This document shows, piece by piece, positions 6,281 through 8,760 of a DNA stretch of 8,760 nucleotides. Numbering within the stretch: position 1 is the first letter of the stretch; each line of letters starts with the position of its first letter. Made by a program: the position numbers and the translations under genes. This stretch comes from Thermoplasmatota archaeon. GTDB taxonomy: Bacteria > Pseudomonadota > Gammaproteobacteria > Burkholderiales > Thiobacillaceae. The DNA lies in assembly GCA_023475455.1 (NCBI GenBank), contig JAMCVR010000152.1:1-8760 (forward strand), read 5' to 3'. A model generated the notes under the pieces. The model was not told where the DNA came from. It was given only the letters and a program-made list of their open reading frames with translations, and made no database searches.

Positions 6281-6899
6281 CATGTACGACGCCCGACGCC
6301 GGGAACTGGAAACCCAGATCGGCATCGCGCGCCAGCAACTGGCCCAGCGCCAGCAGGAACTGGTCGAAGTGCGCTCGCGCCGCGAACAGGCCGCGCAGGC
6401 CTACGACCTCACCACCCGTGAACTGACGATGACCCGGCCGCTCGCGGCCTCCGGCGCGGTCTCGGACGTCGAACTGCTGCGCCTTGAACGCGATGTGAGC
6501 CGCTATCGCGGCGAACGCGATCAGGCGTCCGCCCAGATCATGCGCCTGCAGTCCGCCATCGCCGAAGCGTCGCGCAAGGTGCAGGAACAGGAAATCAGCT
6601 TCCGCAACGAAATGCGCAACGAACTGGCGGAGACCATGGCCAAGCTCAACAGCCTCTCCGAAGGCAGCACGGCGCTGTCCGACCGCGTCGAGCAGGCCAG
6701 CGTCAAGTCGCCGGTGAAGGGCACCGTCAAGCGCCTGCTGGTCACGACCGTGGGGGGCGTGCTGCAGCCGGGCAAGGAAATCGTGGAGATCGTTCCGACC
6801 GACGATGCCCTCCTGCTGGAGACGCGGATTTCGCCCAAGGACATCGCTTTCCTGTGGCCGGGACAAAAGGCGACGGTGCGTTTCACCGCCTACGACTTC
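5453..6899 (+). repeat. 723-bp direct tandem duplication within lapC
   Basis: Bases 5453-6175 reappear at 6177-6899 at a constant offset of 724. By eye the copies differ only at 6146 (A) versus 6870 (G). Base 6176 (A) sits between them and matches neither the base before copy 1 (G 5452) nor the base after copy 2 (G 6900). The unit length (723 = 241 codons) would keep the frame; the extra A destroys it. Near-identity means the event is recent or maintained by recombination, or is an assembly fault. No insertion sequence or longer repeat flanks the unit. Confidence 0.95.
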
Positions 6900-7142
6900 G
6901 CGATCTACGGCGGCCTGGAAGCCGTGATCGACCAGATTGCAGCGGATACCGTCACCGACGAGGACGGCAATGCCTTCTACCTGGTGCGCGTCCGCACCCT
7001 GAAATCGTCGCTGGGGAAAGACATGCCGATCCTCCCCGGGATGGTCGCGGAAGTGGACATCATGACCGGCCGCAAGAGCGTCCTGGCCTATCTGCTCAAG
7101 CCGGTGATCCGCGCCAAAACCCACGCCTTCACGGAGCACTAG
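6177..7142 (+). pseudogene. lapC: Second copy and genuine C-terminus of the membrane fusion protein
   Basis: From CTG 6177 the frame reads a second time through residues 151-391 of the fusion protein (LAKAARLRAL to AYDF) and then continues past the duplication. It gives the true C-terminus: AIYGGLEAVIDQIAADTV, DEDGNAFYLVRVR, the conserved ILPGMVAEVDIMTGRKSVL and YLLKPV, ending at TAG 7140-7142. It lacks the membrane helix and first lipoyl half. An open frame extends back to ATG 6081, but that ATG lies out of frame inside copy 1 and has no biological sense. An internal ATG (in ENMPFRLP) has no clear ribosome site. It therefore has no credible independent start and is the detached 3' part of the gene beginning at 5003. 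At 6870 copy 2 has G (Ala codon) where copy 1 has A at 6146 (Thr). Confidence 0.85.
7133..7136 (+). promoter_or_regulatory. Ribosome binding site for the LuxR-type regulator
   Basis: GGAG ends nine bases before ATG 7146 and lies inside the last codons of the membrane fusion protein frame. It supports ATG 7146 as the start and shows translation tied to the upstream gene in the same transcript. Confidence 0.6.
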
Positions 7143-7145
7143 CCG

Positions 7146-7796
7146 ATGACGCGCCACGTATTCGTGACCGCACGGCCGCAGCCGATCCCCCGCTGGCTGG
7201 AGGCGTTTCCCGACGCCCCGCTGGTGCGCGACCAAGGCCCGGACGAGACTGACTTTACCCAACTGGCGGGGGCATCCGTGATATGGCTGCACGTTACGGG
7301 AGACGCCCCCGCGGTATCGGCCTGGGTGGGCACGGTGCGCGCTGCCGCACCGCATGTGCCGATCGTGGTGCTGTCGAACGTGCCGGAAGACGATCAGGGC
7401 ATGGCGGCGCTGGCGGCCGGAGCCTCCGGCTATTGCAGCGCGCTCACCTTGCCGGCGGTCCTGCGCCAGGTTGCCGGCGTCGTCGAGCACGGCGGCCTGT
7501 GGGTGGGTCCGCAACTCATGCGCCGGCTGATGCGGGGCCTGGCGGCACGCAACAGCGAGCCCCCGGAGCCGGCTCTCGACAGGCTGAGCCAGCGTGAACG
7601 CCAGGTTGCCGTGGCGGTTGCGCGCGGCGCGACCAACAAGGAAATCGCGCGCGTCCTGGGCATCACCGAGCGCACGGTGAAAGCGCATCTGGCGGCCGCT
7701 TTCGAGAAACTCGGCGTGCGCGACCGCATGCAGCTCTCGCTTGTCGTCAACGGTGTCGAGGACTCGACACCCCGCTCCCAGAAAATCCCTGCCTGA
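7146..7796 (+). CDS. LuxR/NarL-type transcription regulator with degenerate receiver domain
   Basis: The 216-residue protein begins 3 bases after the membrane fusion protein stop. Residues about 1-125 have the length and alternating pattern of a response-regulator receiver. The phospho-acceptor position, normally Asp in a hydrophobic strand, reads VIWLHVTG with H49, and the usual conserved Lys near GYL-LK is lost (GYCSAL). It is therefore unlikely to be switched by phosphorylation in the usual way. Residues about 146-203 are a complete LuxR-type helix-turn-helix: LSQRERQV, then ARGATNKEIARVLGITERTV and KAHLAAAFEKLGV. Its place between secretion genes and the adhesin suggests it controls this locus, possibly the adhesin promoter in the 100-base gap that follows; this is inference. 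The DNA-binding domain is sure, the target is not. Confidence 0.88.
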   Translation: MTRHVFVTARPQPIPRWLEAFPDAPLVRDQGPDETDFTQLAGASVIWLHVTGDAPAVSAWVGTVRAAAPHVPIVVLSNVPEDDQGMAALAAGASGYCSALTLPAVLRQVAGVVEHGGLWVGPQLMRRLMRGLAARNSEPPEPALDRLSQRERQVAVAVARGATNKEIARVLGITERTVKAHLAAAFEKLGVRDRMQLSLVVNGVEDSTPRSQKIPA

Positions 7797-7896
7797 CTGT
7801 ACTTCGGTCCAATACGGAAACCGGGGATCACGCCGTTAAGTCTTTCAGAACGCCCCGAATGGGGCACCCAAACCATTACTGAAGAAGATCAGCCCC
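7797..7896 (+). promoter_or_regulatory. Intergenic leader of the adhesin gene with short hairpin
   Basis: This 100-base gap is the only sizeable break between the secretion genes and the adhesin, so it may hold a separate adhesin promoter. GCCCC (7852-7856) and GGGGC (7861-7865) form a 5-bp hairpin with loop GAAT and no T-tract, so it is not a good terminator and could be an operator or leader fold. GAAGAAG at 7881-7887 is a suitable ribosome site, ending nine bases before ATG 7897. No sigma-70 or sigma-54 promoter is convincing. Confidence 0.45.
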
Positions 7897-8760
7897 ATGG
7901 ACGCGAGCGTATCCACCCCCCAGGCAGTCGCCACAGTCATCGCGGTAGAAGGCCAGGCCTTTGCCCGCGACCCGGCCGGCCAGATGCGGCCGCTGAAGCC
8001 CGGCGACGTCCTGCTGGAAGGCGACACCATCGTGACCCTGCCCGGCGGACAGGTCCAGCTGGCCTTCCTCGATGGGCAGATGCTGACCCTGCTGCCCAAC
8101 GAAAGCTTCCGGTTCACGGCCGAGACCTCGCCGACCTCGCGTCCCGAAGTCGCCGAGGCCGCCCTGCCGGCGGGCGAAGCCGAGCGCATCATCCAGGCAC
8201 TGGAGCGTGGCGAGGACATCGACGATCTGCTCGACCCCACGGCTGCCGGCCTTGATGGCGGCGGTGGCGGCGCCGGCAATGGCTTCGTACGCCTGCTGCG
8301 GATTGTCGAGGGTACGGGTGACGCGGCCCCGCTCGAATTCGGATTCACCGAACCCGCAGCCAAGGGGCCTTTCGATGAAAAGGAAGACCTGGCGGCAGGC
8401 ACTGCCAACCTGACCCCGCCTGCAGGCGGCGCGGCCAACACGGCGCCGGCCGCGAACCCGGACACGGTCACGGTCAACGAAGATTCCCCGGTGACGATCG
8501 ATGTACTGGCAAACGACACCGATGCAGACGGCGATGTCCTGGCCGTGGACTCCGCATCGGCATTCAACGGCACAGTCGTGGTGAATCCCGACGGGACGAT
8601 CACCTACACGCCGAATCTGGACTTCAGCGGCTCGGACAGCATCGCCTATACGGTAAGCGACGGCCGTGGTGGCGCCACCACGGCCACGGTGGACGTCACC
8701 GTCACCCCCGTGAACGATCCGGCCATCATCGCCGGCCAGACCACGGGAGCCGCGAACCCG
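7897..8760 (+). CDS. lapA: Giant surface adhesin, N-terminal part with LapA-type retention module (3' end outside window)
   Basis: The frame runs from ATG 7897 to the window edge (288 codons) without a stop. Residues about 1-110 form the retention module of LapA-like RTX adhesins (VIAVEGQAFARD, GDVLLEGDTIVTLPGGQVQLAF), which folds in the periplasm and holds the adhesin in the outer-membrane pore. A helix (EAERIIQALERGEDIDDLLD) leads to P-T-A-A-G at 114-118, the LapG protease site, followed by a Gly-rich linker and FVRLLRIVEG, conserved in the family. From about residue 179 an extracellular Ig/cadherin-like repeat of the tandem-95 type begins (NPDTVTVNEDSPVTIDVLAND, with the acidic DTDADGD, then DGTITYTPNLDFSGSDS). 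A new domain opens at VNDPAI. The C-terminal RTX and secretion signal must lie outside. The protein should promote biofilm attachment and be released when LapG is active. The lapA symbol denotes family, not proven orthology. Confidence 0.9.
   Translation, partial: MDASVSTPQAVATVIAVEGQAFARDPAGQMRPLKPGDVLLEGDTIVTLPGGQVQLAFLDGQMLTLLPNESFRFTAETSPTSRPEVAEAALPAGEAERIIQALERGEDIDDLLDPTAAGLDGGGGGAGNGFVRLLRIVEGTGDAAPLEFGFTEPAAKGPFDEKEDLAAGTANLTPPAGGAANTAPAANPDTVTVNEDSPVTIDVLANDTDADGDVLAVDSASAFNGTVVVNPDGTITYTPNLDFSGSDSIAYTVSDGRGGATTATVDVTVTPVNDPAIIAGQTTGAANP
8239..8250 (+). other. Predicted LapG cleavage site (TAAG) in the adhesin
   Basis: Codons ACG GCT GCC GGC encode T115-A116-A117-G118, the di-alanine motif cut by LapG proteases between the two Ala. 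Its place directly after the retention module and a charged helix, and before a Gly-rich linker, is as in Pseudomonas LapA, where cleavage is near residue 108. In that system c-di-GMP-bound LapD sequesters LapG; no such genes are in this window. Confidence 0.8.

Noticed and set aside
6174..7688. Long minus-strand frame opposite the membrane fusion protein and regulator
   Set aside because: Antisense shadow; it spans two clearly coding plus-strand genes and has no family motif.

Overview
The window looks like a piece of a GC-rich proteobacterial chromosome, most likely betaproteobacterial. This is inferred from gene content, the tRNA-Arg sequence and the high-GC codon use of the right two thirds; no taxonomic search was possible. 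It has three unlike parts.

(1) Bases 1-1355 are less GC-rich and look acquired. They hold the C-terminal tail of an IS1595-like transposase, a gene for a protein with a C-terminal HEPN-type motif (R-x4-H), and a 45-nt 3' fragment of a tRNA-Arg(ACG) gene without its 5' half. The fragment is followed by an intrinsic terminator. This is the expected look of the distal attachment site (attR) of an integrative element that uses tRNA-Arg. The element would extend leftward out of the window, with the intact tRNA at its far end.

(2) Bases 1512-2443 are a gene graveyard. Short pieces of three glycogen/trehalose genes lie side by side: glgC (minus strand; N-terminus fused to C-terminus, with an in-frame stop), glgX (plus strand; large internal deletion plus a frameshift, truncated) and treS (minus strand; only about the first 20 codons). 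The glgX and treS pieces are joined tail to head on opposite strands. About 360 bases without a recognisable gene follow, holding hairpins and three short spaced repeats.

(3) Bases 2805-8760 are a Lap-type (RTX adhesin) type I secretion locus on the plus strand: an ABC transporter with a protease-dead C39-like domain (LapB type), a HlyD-family membrane fusion protein (LapC type), a LuxR-type regulator with a degenerate receiver domain, and the first 288 codons of a giant adhesin. The adhesin has an N-terminal retention module, a TAAG motif typical of LapG cleavage sites, and then tandem extracellular domains. The first three genes are tightly packed (4-nt overlap, then 3-nt gap); the adhesin follows after 100 bases.

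The most striking feature is inside the membrane fusion protein gene. A 723-bp segment is present twice in direct tandem, differing at one base by eye, with one extra A at the junction. The 724-bp offset breaks the reading frame, so the gene as read gives a truncated protein. Precise recombination between the copies would restore an intact 471-codon gene. This is either a natural, potentially reversible off-state of adhesin secretion or an assembly artefact; the sequence alone cannot say which. The outer-membrane partner (LapE/TolC) and the LapD/LapG control proteins are not in the window.
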